In this document: positions 29,824-42,900 of the stretch, one piece after another
How positions within the stretch are numbered: the stretch's first letter is position 1
Layout of the letters: each line of letters begins with the position of its first letter
NCBI GenBank assembly: GCA_030142905.1
Contig: JASJOG010000263.1
Span: 124,001 to 188,000 of the forward strand
Length of the DNA stretch: 64,000 nucleotides
Reading direction: 5' to 3'
DNA from: Heliopora coerulea
Lineage: Eukaryota; Cnidaria; Anthozoa; Scleralcyonacea; Helioporidae
Notes under the pieces: generated by a model
Told to the model about the DNA's origin: nothing
Seen by the model: only the letters and a program-made list of their open reading frames with translations
The model's database searches: none
Program-made: the position numbers and the translations under genes

Positions 29824-30937
29824 ACAGCAAATTGCATAAATTTTGGCAAACCTAAACATATCGTAAAAAAAGTATGTATAGGTAAATCTGTAACTGTGAA
29901 TACTTTAATCAACCTTAATGCATTAGACTGGCCAAAGAATGTACCAAAAAACATACAGCATATCTTCACTGACCGTTGAAGTGAGAATAAAATGGTGATA
30001 CAAGGGTCTTGATATCTTTATATGTTGACATGTTTTGTGCCATAATTTTTGCAATTTGCTGTATATATGTATGTATGTATATATATATGTATATATATAT
30101 ATATATATACATGTGTGTGTGTGTGTGTGTGTTTTGATAACAAGTATCAATAACAAAGTCATATGGGTGCAGAGTGCTCAATACCGAGGTAGAGCGGAAT
30201 AATCACAACACAAGATTTGGTTACTTCATAAGAACTTTTATTCACTACAGAACTGTTTCGTATGACAAGTCCGAAGCTTGCCACACTCGTCAGGTGAATG
30301 TTGTGTTTGGCGTGTAAACTTGAGATCAGTGGTTAGTTTGTGACGTCAAGATGTTTGTGTGTAGTATTTGGTTCGTATTACAGGTAGAGACAGTGACAAT
30401 TATCTATTACAAAGCAAGTGTTTCTTGCGGTGCCTGCAAGTAGATATAAGTTCATTCCTTTTGTTGAGGGAACTCAGTTCCGGATGGCAGATGATAAGAA
30501 ATTTTTCGTAGATGCATAAGTTGCAGCGTTTAGTCCTGTTTGAATAGGGATGACATTTCTTCATAATTTTCCATTCTATTGAATAGCGCGCGTTCGATAT
30601 TCAATATATGCAACTTATGCATCTACGAAAACGTAGATGCATAAGTTGGCCGAAACGGTTCCCTCTGTAGTTAGATATCGCTCTATGGCCTTTTGGTTCA
30701 TATTGAGCACTTTACAGGATGAGTCATGTCGCTAGCGAATTTGCGCACGCTCACTAGTCTCTAGTTAGAGCACTCTGGCATGGCTTAGATGTACCACATG
30801 TGTGGGACATTTGAGTTGCCTATATAATATAGGCTTCTCCATCCTGCTCGTCAGCACTACACTGATGAGGCCCAGTAGGCCGAAACGGATGGAGTTATAT
30901 ATATAACTCCATATATCCCTATATATATATCTATCAT

Positions 30938-30979
<42 letters not shown>

Positions 30980-33900
30980 CTACAGACGGAACCGTTTCGG
31001 CCTACTGGGCCTCATCAGTGTAGTGCTGACGAGCAGGATGGAGAAGCCTATATTATATAGGCAACTCAAATGTCCCACACTTGTGGTACATCTAAGCCAT
31101 GCCAGAGTGCTCTAACTAGAGACTAGTGAGCGTGCGCAAATTCGCTAGCGGCATGACTCATATATTGCTCTCATATATATATTGCTCTCAAAAGAGCTTA
31201 TGTTCGCAGAAAATGAACGTCCGGCAAACAAACTGAAATCAACAAACCACCTCCGATATACGAATTATAAAGCATTGGATCTGATTGATCTAATAAAATA
31301 TCTTACGCGGCTTTTTATTGGATCGTTGAACCAATAAATATCGTATCTTCACATGTAAAAATATCGTATCTTTTACGTGCGATACAATACGGTTTTTCTC
31401 AGTAGCCGAAAACGTTGTTTAACACTAAAGTTTATGAAATAAAACGTAGTCTTAGTAAGAATATTAAAGCCCAGCTCAACAACTTGAGATAGAAACCCAT
31501 GAATAAATGAGGCAAACGGCAAGTTTAAAAATATTTTTACTGACGTTCCGTAAACATGTCACGTTTAGTGAATAAAACTACCCAAGTCAGGAGCGGGGGC
31601 TTAATAGAGGCTGAGGGCTTATTATTTTCAGTGCTCCTGACCCGGGAGCTCACTAGAAGCTGGGCTAAGTAGAGACCAGGGAACAAATAGAGGAAATACA
31701 GTAAACTAATTTCATATTATGGTTTGTTTTTGTCCTAAGGTGTTGTGTGAAATCATTATGCGTTGTATGGACGATGGAGTGTTGATGGATGCTTCTTATG
31801 GAGTTAAGGTACCGTGTACCAGCTAGTTAATTACCTCTTTAAGTTCCGAATTCGTTGTCAGATTAGGATTATGTTTAGGGTTAGAGTTAGGGTCATAAAT
31901 AGGTTTAGAGTTAGAGTTAGATTTTAGGGTTAGGTGTTGGATGTTGGATGCTGGGTGTTGGGTTTGGGTTTGGGTTTAGGGTTAGGGTTGGGGTGAAGGT
32001 TAGGAGTAGGATTAGGATTGGGGTCAAGGTTAGGAATAGGATTAGGGTTGGGGTTGGGGTTGGGGTTGGGGTTAGGATTAGGGTTTATGTTAGAGTTAGT
32101 GTTAAGGTATGTGTTAGAATAAGGGTTAAGGTGGCAGTTAATACCATGGGATAGTAATTTAACTCGCAAAAAGTGCCCTTATGGTGCTCTGAGTGGCAAG
32201 AAACCGCGAGACTATAGCTCTAAAGAAACAGAAATATTTACGAGTGAGAAAAATAAATATTTTGGTGACCTTGGTATTTTCTACAGGGTACTTGGTAAAG
32301 GAAAAGAAATTATTTTCTCATTTTGTCGTCAAAATTGTATTATAAAATAATGCAAAACTTGTCATAAGGACAAGAATTATCACACGAAACATTAATTTCA
32401 TGGAAACAGTCTTCTGTATACATGTCAGTCTCCAGGGCCTTCTACTACACCACATCTGTTTGTCTGTTTTCTTTTAACCTGGGCGTATGTTTTTTCTAGC
32501 TTCGCAGCACTTCACTTTCTAGAAGAATTTTACGGAAATACTTTTAGAGAATAAAATGACGGGTGAAATTTCAGATACAGTTCTCGCTGTCCTAAACTAC
32601 TACTCTTCAACTTGAGGTCATTGATGTTAGCATCAAAATGACGTATTACGAAACTTGTTTGCCTTTTGCAGGTTCTCAATCCTTTAATGTCGTGCCTTCT
32701 TGACTGGGTTATGGTTATTCCATTGGCTGCTTTAATGAAAGATGAAGGTGAAATTCGGAGTACTCTTGCCCTAGTATTCAAGGTAATTACTGAGTCCATG
32801 ACCATGTGATTTGTATTTAACGATTTAAACGTAGAAGTTTCTTGTTCGTGTCGGAGTTAGAACCGTTGTTCAGACAGTTATTTAAAAAGTTACGCATTCG
32901 TTCTTAAGGTGACAAAGCATGAGCCTGTCTCCACGAAAACACAGAATATCTTGTAAGGTTTTTGAGCCAGATTTCAAAGTGTTTTTAGTGGTAAAGCACT
33001 TTCTTCTGACTTCGAGTCGCATGTGTTTTAAAACGATATTTTTAACTACAAATGATTTATCTTTATTGCCAAATAAAGATTTTAGCAGCTGTTTGCCGTC
33101 TTCTTAATCCCCGATAAAGACTCTCGCACCAGTTTCCATTCACTTACAGCAAGTCCAAGTGGGTTCAAACTAGGACGCAAAATCTCTTCGATTTTCATTG
33201 GATTATGTCCTTGTTTGGGTGTCAATACAGGCTGTATTATAGCAGTTGTCACTGAAACTGTAATCGTCGCAGAAAATTTCAGTTATTGGCTGTGAAAACA
33301 TACAATTATATCTTCAATTTAGAATATCGAAATTTCGTTTCAATCTAGGCATTAAAAATGGTAGTATCAAACAAATCAACGAAAGTTGCACGAGAGTTCA
33401 ATATTAACCGTATGATATCACGTGAAGATTTGCAAATTCATTTGGGCCAAATTTATCAGGATGTCGTTGAGTCAGTTCCTTCCAGTCCTGCAGACTTTAC
33501 GGACAGTGGTAAGTTCTCTGGTACTGACGATTAGTCACATTCAGTGAACTCGATTTCCACATCTGGAATGCTAACTGGCCAACGAAATGTGAAGCCAAGA
33601 TGGCTGCCCATGGAGGGCGATCTTGTATGTCAGTTTTAGTCTCCCACGCGACTTTTTACATTTTTCTGAAGAGTTTTCTTTGAATAAATTTAAGAAGTTC
33701 AAATATATTTCGATAAAGTCAAACCGAGTTACAGGTAATATATATTTTCACGAAAATAAATTACCAAAGTAACGAGAAACTTGATAAGACGGCCTCGAAA
33801 AATTACCTTAGGAAACTACTAAGTGCTCGTCCTCTTCTTACCGTTAATTTACTATCTTTAGACAATTTAGCACACTTCTTAGGTCACACGGCAATAACGA

Positions 33901-36900
33901 ATACTTTTAAACACTCGAATATGTAAAATTGGTCCAGTAATATTTCGTCGTATGATCACTTTTTCCATGGTTGGGAATGTTTTTGAAGCCGAACCAAACA
34001 AAAACTGAAGATTAAAATCGTGTCAAAGACTGGAACTGACGTACAAGACCAAGAAGAGGACTGAAACTAATATACAAAATTTCCCACCATGGGCGGCCAT
34101 ATTGGCTTTACTTTTAAACCCAGCAAAATGACCGGGAGTGAGCATTCCAGATATGGAAATCTAGTTCGCTGGTCACGTTCTCATCTTCAGATCCCGTCAT
34201 ATTCTTTAGTGCGGCTGCCAGAAGATTTGAGGCTCTAGGGACACAGAGGTCGGATGTCTTAAATATTAAGAAATCTGGATTGGGGGCGCTGGCACTACAA
34301 TGGCAGTGCACGTGTCTTTCAACACTGTGACATGTGTTTGATTCCGCCTCTTCGCAGTTATCTGATTAACGTTACCTTGATCTCATATGAGAAGGATATT
34401 GTCCAGTTTAAGTCTACCAAGCATCTCAAGTTTTCTCCGGGTACTCTGGTCTCCTCCTGCAGTAACACTGGACCCACGAGAAGTGGCCCTTATTGAACCT
34501 CTGGGGAGAACAGCTTAGCTAGCTGATAGTATTATTTAGTATAAAAAAAGACACTTTACTTTTTTTTTCTTATCAGAGCATATCCATATACCTCTAGTTC
34601 AATATGTCGTATTCAATCAGCCAGTCTGATTTCAGGTGTCATCAGAGCCCAAAAACATTTCCTGCTCCTCCACTAAGAGAAGTGATGGGATTTGGGCACG
34701 AGAATAAATTAGTAATTGATACACAGAGTTATTTGACACAAAATTTAGTTCATGTGTATGCTTGCCTTTCATATCGTATTTAAATCCTAGCACCTTAAAC
34801 ATCCGTTCATCTCGTTGCCGTAATCCACGTAAATTTTTTTTTGGCAGTTTTCATGTTGGTCGATTTCCTTATGCGAATTTTACAAATTTTTGTATCTTTT
34901 CTGTGTCATCTATACAACAGATTACACATCACAAACATCCTTTTTCTTCTAAATGTCTGTTCGATAGAGGGTCAATGTCTAAGACAGGTGGATGAGCGGA
35001 GATTCTCTCTAACCCATTTACTCAAAACATCTTCATACCCCAGTGGTCCCTAAGTGGTTTCTGGGAATAAAATCATCGTCGCTTGCATAGTAGTTGTGAC
35101 GAATCAGCGGGTTTCCATCAACTATTTGTAGTACACATTACTGACAGACTAAGGACTAACGTCTATGGATCATGGATATGAATAAAATCTTCATAAAATG
35201 TCGCTAGGAAAAGTGCAAAATATCGGACCCACTTGATTTCGCTGTGCACGCAGTAATTGAGATATACATTTTCCCCCGCCATTTCTCACAGTTTTTTATG
35301 CTCAGAAAAACGTGGGCACTGGCAAGACTTGTCAGAATATCTGAACTGTTGGTGGACATGTCCACCCCAGTTAAACCCAAGAGGTGTTTTTTTCGTATAG
35401 TTTGAATGCTGTTTTGGGTTCCTCGCTGTATGTGACATAAAAGTATTAGAGAGGGTTTAGAGAAAGGGTGCTAGATTTTGCTTGTAGAATTATGCCCCGT
35501 TAGTGAGTGTGACCGAGATGTCGGGTAAACTAAAAAAAAAGAGCATATCCTGAAAAACAATGACATCTTGGAAACCCAAGATTTGAGTTAATAACAAGAC
35601 GTGCGAATGATAATAGTAATATTAATGATATTATTAACTCAAATCTTGTTTTTTCAAGATGTCATTGTTTTTCGGGATTTGTATTGTACTCTATTGTTAT
35701 GAAATTGTCAGCTGGCACTGGATGTTGGATAAACTTGGTTGGAAAACGCTGCAAAGCAGAAGAATGGAAGCTAGATTGTTAATAGTGCGTCAGATTTGTC
35801 ACAGTCTTATTGATGTTGGCGCCGACAAATATCTTCTACCACGTACTGAAGTGAGAACACATAACAGTAATCCCTTAAAATTCCAAATTTTACAAAAGGC
35901 AACAAACGATAGTTTCAACTATTACTTTCCAAGGACAGTCGACGAGTGGAATAAGTTGCCTAAACATGTGGCTTTATCTTATTCATTAGGAGAATTTAAA
36001 TTGAAACTGGATGGTTATTTTTAGAATTTTATTATATACAATTTGCATGTGCCTTAAAGAGGAGTGTATCAGGATAAGTTCTCAACTGAATAAAAGTATG
36101 ATATGAGTGCTCGCTTCATGGCAACCTTTGTAACCCGACCATCACTAATAACAACCAACTGAAAACACGTAAACTTTATCACCAATTTTTTCATTATTTC
36201 TAATTCCAATTTTCAGAATCCAACCACAGCAACTCCTTCAAGTTAGATACTATGGACAGAGTGAAAACAACTGCAAAAGCGGTAATAAGTCGCTGTCCTG
36301 TCCTGAAATATTCGGGTCACGAGTTGATTAGTTTTTATTGTCATTTGCATACCCTAAAAAATAAAGCTTTTACTTATTTAGGACCTAGTAGAGTCTTCAT
36401 TGTCAAACTGAACTTCCTTTGTCAGATAGAGATTATCTAAAGCACTCGCCATCAAGTATTCGCCCTTGTGTTTAAGTTTTGGGTGTCAGAAATTATATTT
36501 TAAGACCCTACCGGGCAGAGCCGTAACTAGATGGTAATTCGCCCGGGACAAATTCTGTCGAAGGCGCCCCCTCGGCCTTCTCTAACGCACCCCAAGCTCT
36601 TAGTATTATATTAATTGTATAGTGGCAATATCGATATACAACTAAACGTGGTACTTCTGTAGAAACACGTGTTTTTAGTTTTTTATTACTCAAAATGAAG
36701 TTGAAAATTTAAAACAGGCGCTTCCAAGGGTTAAAAATGCAAAGTCTTCAGTTAACTATGAGAAGTCGAGACATTGATTTGACATTTTGTTGAGCTTTTC
36801 AAAATATTATTCAACCCAGTAAAAAAGACCAACAAAGTCGAATCTTTCTTTCTGAAAATGTTGCTCCATAAAATCTCGCGCTCGGGGCAAGCGCCCCACT

Positions 36901-39900
36901 GGGCCCCCCTTGGTACGGCACTGGTACCGAGACCAGTTACAAAGATAGAGCTCTAAGGCTTCCCGGCTTGAAATCAAATTCGTGATCCTGCGATCCTAGT
37001 GCAATACTCTGTGTCCGACTGAAAGGAGAAGGCCCTCGCGGGTTGAGTGGCCACTATTTCTGTTTATATGTGATGGGTAATGTCGGTAAAGTGCAGAGTA
37101 TATTACAATAAATATTTGGCATTTACACTCAAAATTTTGGGTCTTAAAATGTAATTTCTGGCAGTCAAAAAATTATCTTTACCTAAACCACCTTACATCG
37201 TCGGACTGTAAAGGCCAAATGTTCATTGAGATATGCCCTACAGTCTACCGGTATTATCAACTATAGAGATCATAAATTAACTTGATTGGCCTTGCACTAA
37301 CTTTCACTCGGTGAACATCGGTCTTCAACGTTTATATTTTGTACCGTGCGTAGAAACATTGCGTAAAACGCTATAGCCGTTCGAAATAATCGAGCAATCA
37401 GATTGTACGAACGTTTGGGCTCCGTTGGTTTGAAATTCGCCGAGTTTTACAAGTTCCCTCTTCATGATGTAATTGTAGTAGCTTGGTAGTTATATTTTCT
37501 TCTTAATACGCACACTCTCAAGCTATTCTCTCAGAATGTAACCTTCGCTCACCATCTGAGTCTGTGTGGCTCAATGGTCAGAGCATCTCACCGGCGAGCA
37601 GAAGTTTACGGGTTCGATTCCCGTCAGGGACTCGGAAAGTTTTTATGAGAGAATAGCGTGAGAGCTTGCGTATTAAGAACATGATAACTACCAAGCTACC
37701 ACAATTACATCATTGATTGGCACTAAAATAATAGACGACATATCGAGACTTGCAGACTGGCAAATACATATGTCTACCATCCATAGGAACCAGTTCACAA
37801 ATGTAATCTAAGTCTGTGTAGAGCATCTCACCGGCGATCAGAAGGTTACGGATTCGATTCCCGTCAGGGACTCAGAAAGTTTTTCTGAGAGAATTACTTG
37901 AGAGCTTGCGTATTAAGAACAAGTTCCCTCTTGTGACTGAGAGTTTTTAGATGTCTTGTCATTTCTTGGGTAAATAGTTACCGAGAGTATACGAGTAAGT
38001 ATCGAAAAATGTGGGAAAATCTTCTGTTTTGCTCTTTTGATTTTGATGATTTCAATGTGTAATGTTCTCATGTTGGTGATGCCTTATTTTGTGCTTACTT
38101 CGTAAATCTTTTTAGGTTATTTTGCATATTGTGAATCACCTAAATCATTTCCCGCTGTCTGCTGGGGCTGCGCGATTAACAAGCATCGTGAATGAAAACC
38201 AAGACAACCCGTATTGCAACGAGCAACAAGAGTTGACTCCGGCCGTGTTTACATCTCCTAACGTCCAAGTAAGCACCAGACAACTTGCTTGTGTAAACGC
38301 CCATTTACTCGATACAATTTTATAAAATAATGTGACTCATTCTCGAACTCTGATTGGTTAATACTCGTGTTTGGATAAGAGTATCCAAACACGAAAAATT
38401 TCCCGCCAAGAGTGTACTGAAATTTGTTTTGCACGTTCAGTCTTGTTATTTTATGAATGAAACACGTAACGGCTTTTGTGTAATTGAACACTGTGATTCA
38501 ATCAGTTGGTACGTTGCTGGACTTTCAAGTAGCTTCGAAAAACACGCTTGTTTTTCCTCTTTGTCACTGCGTTGAAGTGACTTCGCTTTGTTGACCAGGG
38601 TTCTATCATCTTAAGCTTGGCTCTGATTGGTAGTTGATGATTTTCGGGAGAATTCCTTACTTCATCATTGTGTTTATTAAGTTAACTGCTTTTTATCTGT
38701 CGCTCTTTTGTAAAACAAATACCAAATGGATTCCCGTATTTGGATGCTGCGATCCATACACTTGGGATTTTGCTCGACTTTCGAAAATCTAAAAACACTC
38801 GCTTAGTGGCTCGTGTTTTTTAGGCTTTTTTCGAGTCTCGCAACATCTCTCGGGTTTGGATGACAGTATCCAAACACGGGAATCTATTTGGTATTTCTTA
38901 AGTCGCCCATGATTGTTCATTTTCACGTATCTGATTAACTCAGTAGAGTATTCCGAATAGTAGCGAATCGAAAGAAGTAAAGGGACCTTTGAGGCACATT
39001 ACATACGTCAAGATGTCAAGATGAGCAATCATTTGCGACAATCGAATCGTAAACAAGAGCCCTAACGGAGACCAGTACTCAAGCTATAATGCACCCAATG
39101 CGTTTGTCGGAAGAGGTATGCATACGCATCGTTTTCATATAAGATTCAAAATTCATTTTTTTAGCAACTGCCGTTTACTTATGAGTGAACAATATGGCAA
39201 CAGAAAATGATCTTTAGGTTTTACTTAAGGGCTGTTTACACGTGCGATTTTATGCCTTGCGATTGTTATCTTGGAGTATGTGTTTAACTGACCAGAGCGT
39301 CGAGGACAAACTACAGCGAATAATGAACGGATATCTTGCTGCATGGACTGCCATGACTTTATTGCATACACCAGAATGACAATCGTAATATGAAAAAATC
39401 GCCCGTGTAAACAGCCCTTTAAATTAAAGAAATTGTAATTCGTACCAGTGCACGTTGTTTTCCAGATGAAACTGTCGCCGATGGCATGAGCATCTTATGC
39501 TCTAAACGTTAGGATGAATTGCTGGTTGCATTTGCTGCCAAAATGTTTGAAATTAAGAGCTTGTATTGCGAGTGATGTGTGTTTATTTGTTCGTTTTCAC
39601 TCGGAAACATTTTCTGAGTAAAGGAGCTTGACGAACGTCCGCCTTTCGTAGGAAAATATGAACGTGGGCGAAGAACTGATAACTATGAGGATCCTTAAGG
39701 AATGGCCCATATCGTGTCATAATGAGTTTTTACAATTTTTTCTTCTTTTTCTCTTGCCAATCTAAAGTGGTTGGCGATTACTAAACTTTGTCAATACTCT
39801 GTTTCGTTTAGTTTTTTGTGGTGAATGATTCTTCGCTACTTTCTCTTGTTGAGTTGCCGCTGAAGGTTGGTATAACATCAGCTATTTAACACAATATCCT

Positions 39901-42900
39901 TTACAAGCAGTGCAATATTTAATGTCCGAATGACCTGTCAAATTGGGTCATTTGAACGCAGCTTATGTACATCAATATGTCCATTTAGAAGCGCAATTTT
40001 GGTAAATGGTCCTTTTTTGAAACGATTACTTTTGCAGAAACGAAAAATGAAACCAAAGAAACAAAAACCTTATCAGGGCGCTAAAGAAAAAGATGTAATA
40101 CAAGCTAATTAGTATATTCAACAAACTGGTTCTTCCAACGACTTATAAACATATTTTCTATCCCAAATTTCTGCTTCGCTGTTGGCTACTATACCGGTCC
40201 TATAGTTTATGATAACTTTCGTAAACCACTCTGTACCCACCGCGCTCGATGTGTGTATCTGCTAGTTTTAAATTTGGCAGCAGGCTTGGCTTGAATTTGA
40301 TTGCAATCCAACAGTAATTGTACTAATATTGCACGAGAGGTTTTACTAGGCTAATCTTGGATCTGTTGAACGACGTGCAGTGCCATGGTTGCAACCATGA
40401 AATTACACTTTAGTAAAAATCCGCCAACTTGTTAAAATCCGTGTTACGTTGGATCGAATCAGACGTTAATTCGAAATGAGGTAAGAAGTTCAAAAGTTGG
40501 TAACTTTTCTTTCTCGGACGAAGAGCCTTTGCTCAAAACGTTGGAATTCTTTGAGATCAGTCACGATATTTGCCAACCCTTAAACTTTTTACCTCGTTTA
40601 ATACTGTCTACGGAGTATCCTATCTTTATATCATTGACTGGTTAATTCGAAATTCTTGATCCGTTCCTTTATACGCCTTTGTCATGGTAAAAAAGGCGAT
40701 TGTCAAGTCAATTAAATTAAAATATCGATCTACTCAGACTCTAATTGAACATGTCACTTTCAGAATGGTTCCAGCCACAACCAGGGTATACTTTGTGGCA
40801 ATACAACCACACGACTCATTGTTAGAGACATGAGCGGAAAGCATTGCTTAGATATCTCGACTCTTTTTGGACCTAGTTTAAGCAACGAGCAGTTATTTCC
40901 TGGTAAGTCTATATTCACTGTAGTTCTAACATTTCCCGAAATTACCAAATGGGAGTAGGTATTTACTTTTGATATATAAAGATATGTTCGAAACGAGTAT
41001 GTGATTTGTACGCTTCGATTGTCATCCTAGTGTATGAAATAGACCCATGACAGTCTATGCAACAAGATATCCGCATATGATTAGCTCGAGATTTTTCTCG
41101 ATTATTGATGTCTGTAGTATAGAACATGGGAGTATGAGCACACTTTCCATATCCTGTAGGAAGGGTACATACATACCCCCTGTGGGGGTACAGACCAGTG
41201 AAAACCTTTTAATTACACCAAAGTGCACACAATAATTTTTAATGAAATTACCCCCACTTTTTTAACTTTAGATGCCATTTTTTGGGCATACTCCCATGTT
41301 ATATACTACTCTAGGGCGGATGGCACACTTTTTTAATTTTCATCTTCCATCTCAGATGTTAAAAGACATTCATTCTAAATAAAAGTGTGCTGAGTAATGT
41401 TCCGACAAGTATAATAGACATATCTGTGCTATGTTCATCTTCTTTGACAATGAGCTGTTATCTGGAAGTGGATCTTTTTGTTTTTCTTTATCTGCTTACA
41501 GATTTGCTTATAGCTGAGATGTCAGCTGAGCTGTTAGGTAGTTTTTCTTGCAGATTAGATGGTATATTAGTTGGTATTGTAGCTTTACTGGTGGCTGGTA
41601 ACTTAGCTGGCAGATTTTCTGTCACTTTATTAATATTATTATAACCAAAAGACATTTTCTCTTGCTGTTTTAAGTGAATTATTATATCCAGCTATTGGAT
41701 CTTTTAAAATAATCAGATTGTTAGATAATAACCATAAATTTGGACTTATTGCAAGGTTAAGAATTATATTTGTTTGTGTTATTGCTCTATTCATTTTACT
41801 TATCCATGTTGTTACATCATAATATATTTTACTATCTTCAACTATCTTACGAAATTCTTGTTGCGTTTTTAATGCGCTTGCTCTATTACTTACTATAGAT
41901 TGTTTTATTCTTGCTTGCGCACCAAGAATGCTATATAAAAATGCTTCTATGGATTCATTTAAATATTGAATACCTATTTTTGTGAATCCATTTGACTTTA
42001 CAGGAACATATCTGCGGTAATCGTCTTTCATTGTGTAAGGGAATAATGCATACATTTTAGGTCCTCTATCTTTCAAGAAAAACTTTGATGTTTTGTCTTG
42101 ATAATTATGTTTATAGAAACCGAATCCATATTTTACTTTATAAATATGCACATACTGTTGTATCTTATTTTCTGCATTAGGATAATATATCCAATTTCTT
42201 ATATGGTCATTATTCTGATATATTTCACCTGCGTTGAATTCCTTTGATATATGAAACATTGGTTCACCACCATTTAATCTTCTTAGAATTCTTCTTACAG
42301 TAAAATAAACATGGAAACGCATTAATGATGTTATAATTGGGTGAACATCTACTGAAGGTGTTAGATGCTGAATGGATATACCACAACAATAAGTTGCACA
42401 ATAAATACAGAATATAAGTTTATAATAAATTTCATTATCATCCCATAATCCTTTTAGATATGATTTTTCTGATACTCTTAGGATTGGAGGCAATTTAGAC
42501 AAAAAAGTATTAGAATTAACATGTATTCTAAAGTTTTCTATTGGATAATTTAAAATATATCTATCAGGAAATTTTTGTGGAATTAGATTATCATCAACAT
42601 CTGTATATGGTTTACTTTCTGGAACCTTTTGTATTGTGCCATTTGACAACCGTAAAGCAGGAAATCCTGGTGTATGTACGTTGGATTCATGTACAACAGC
42701 TTTGCTGTCAGCTGTGCTGTTAATTTGTACATTACTTAATCCATAAAGATCTTCTTTATATTTGGAATTATTTTTAAATCTTGGGTCTGCAATTAATACC
42801 CAATCTGAGTAATTAGGAGTGATTTTATAATAGATATCAATGGATTTTAATTTACCATCATTATATAAATTATATCCAAATTCGAATTTATCCAGTTTCG

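Noticed and set aside
31930..32169. Asn/Pro-rich and Val/Arg-rich ORFs
   Set aside because: Same telomere-like repeat artefact.
34630..34675. CTGATGA followed by GAAA on the minus strand
   Set aside because: Only five bases lie between the boxes, too few for stem II, and no stem I or III is present.
37812..37873. Functional tRNA gene
   Set aside because: About 13 nt of the D-arm region, including the A box, is deleted; it is part of the retroposon dimer.
41387..41644. 85-aa hydrophobic ORF next to the Polinton left TIR
   Set aside because: Starts at the edge of the TIR with no homology; the composition reflects AT-rich sequence plus CAGCTG motifs.
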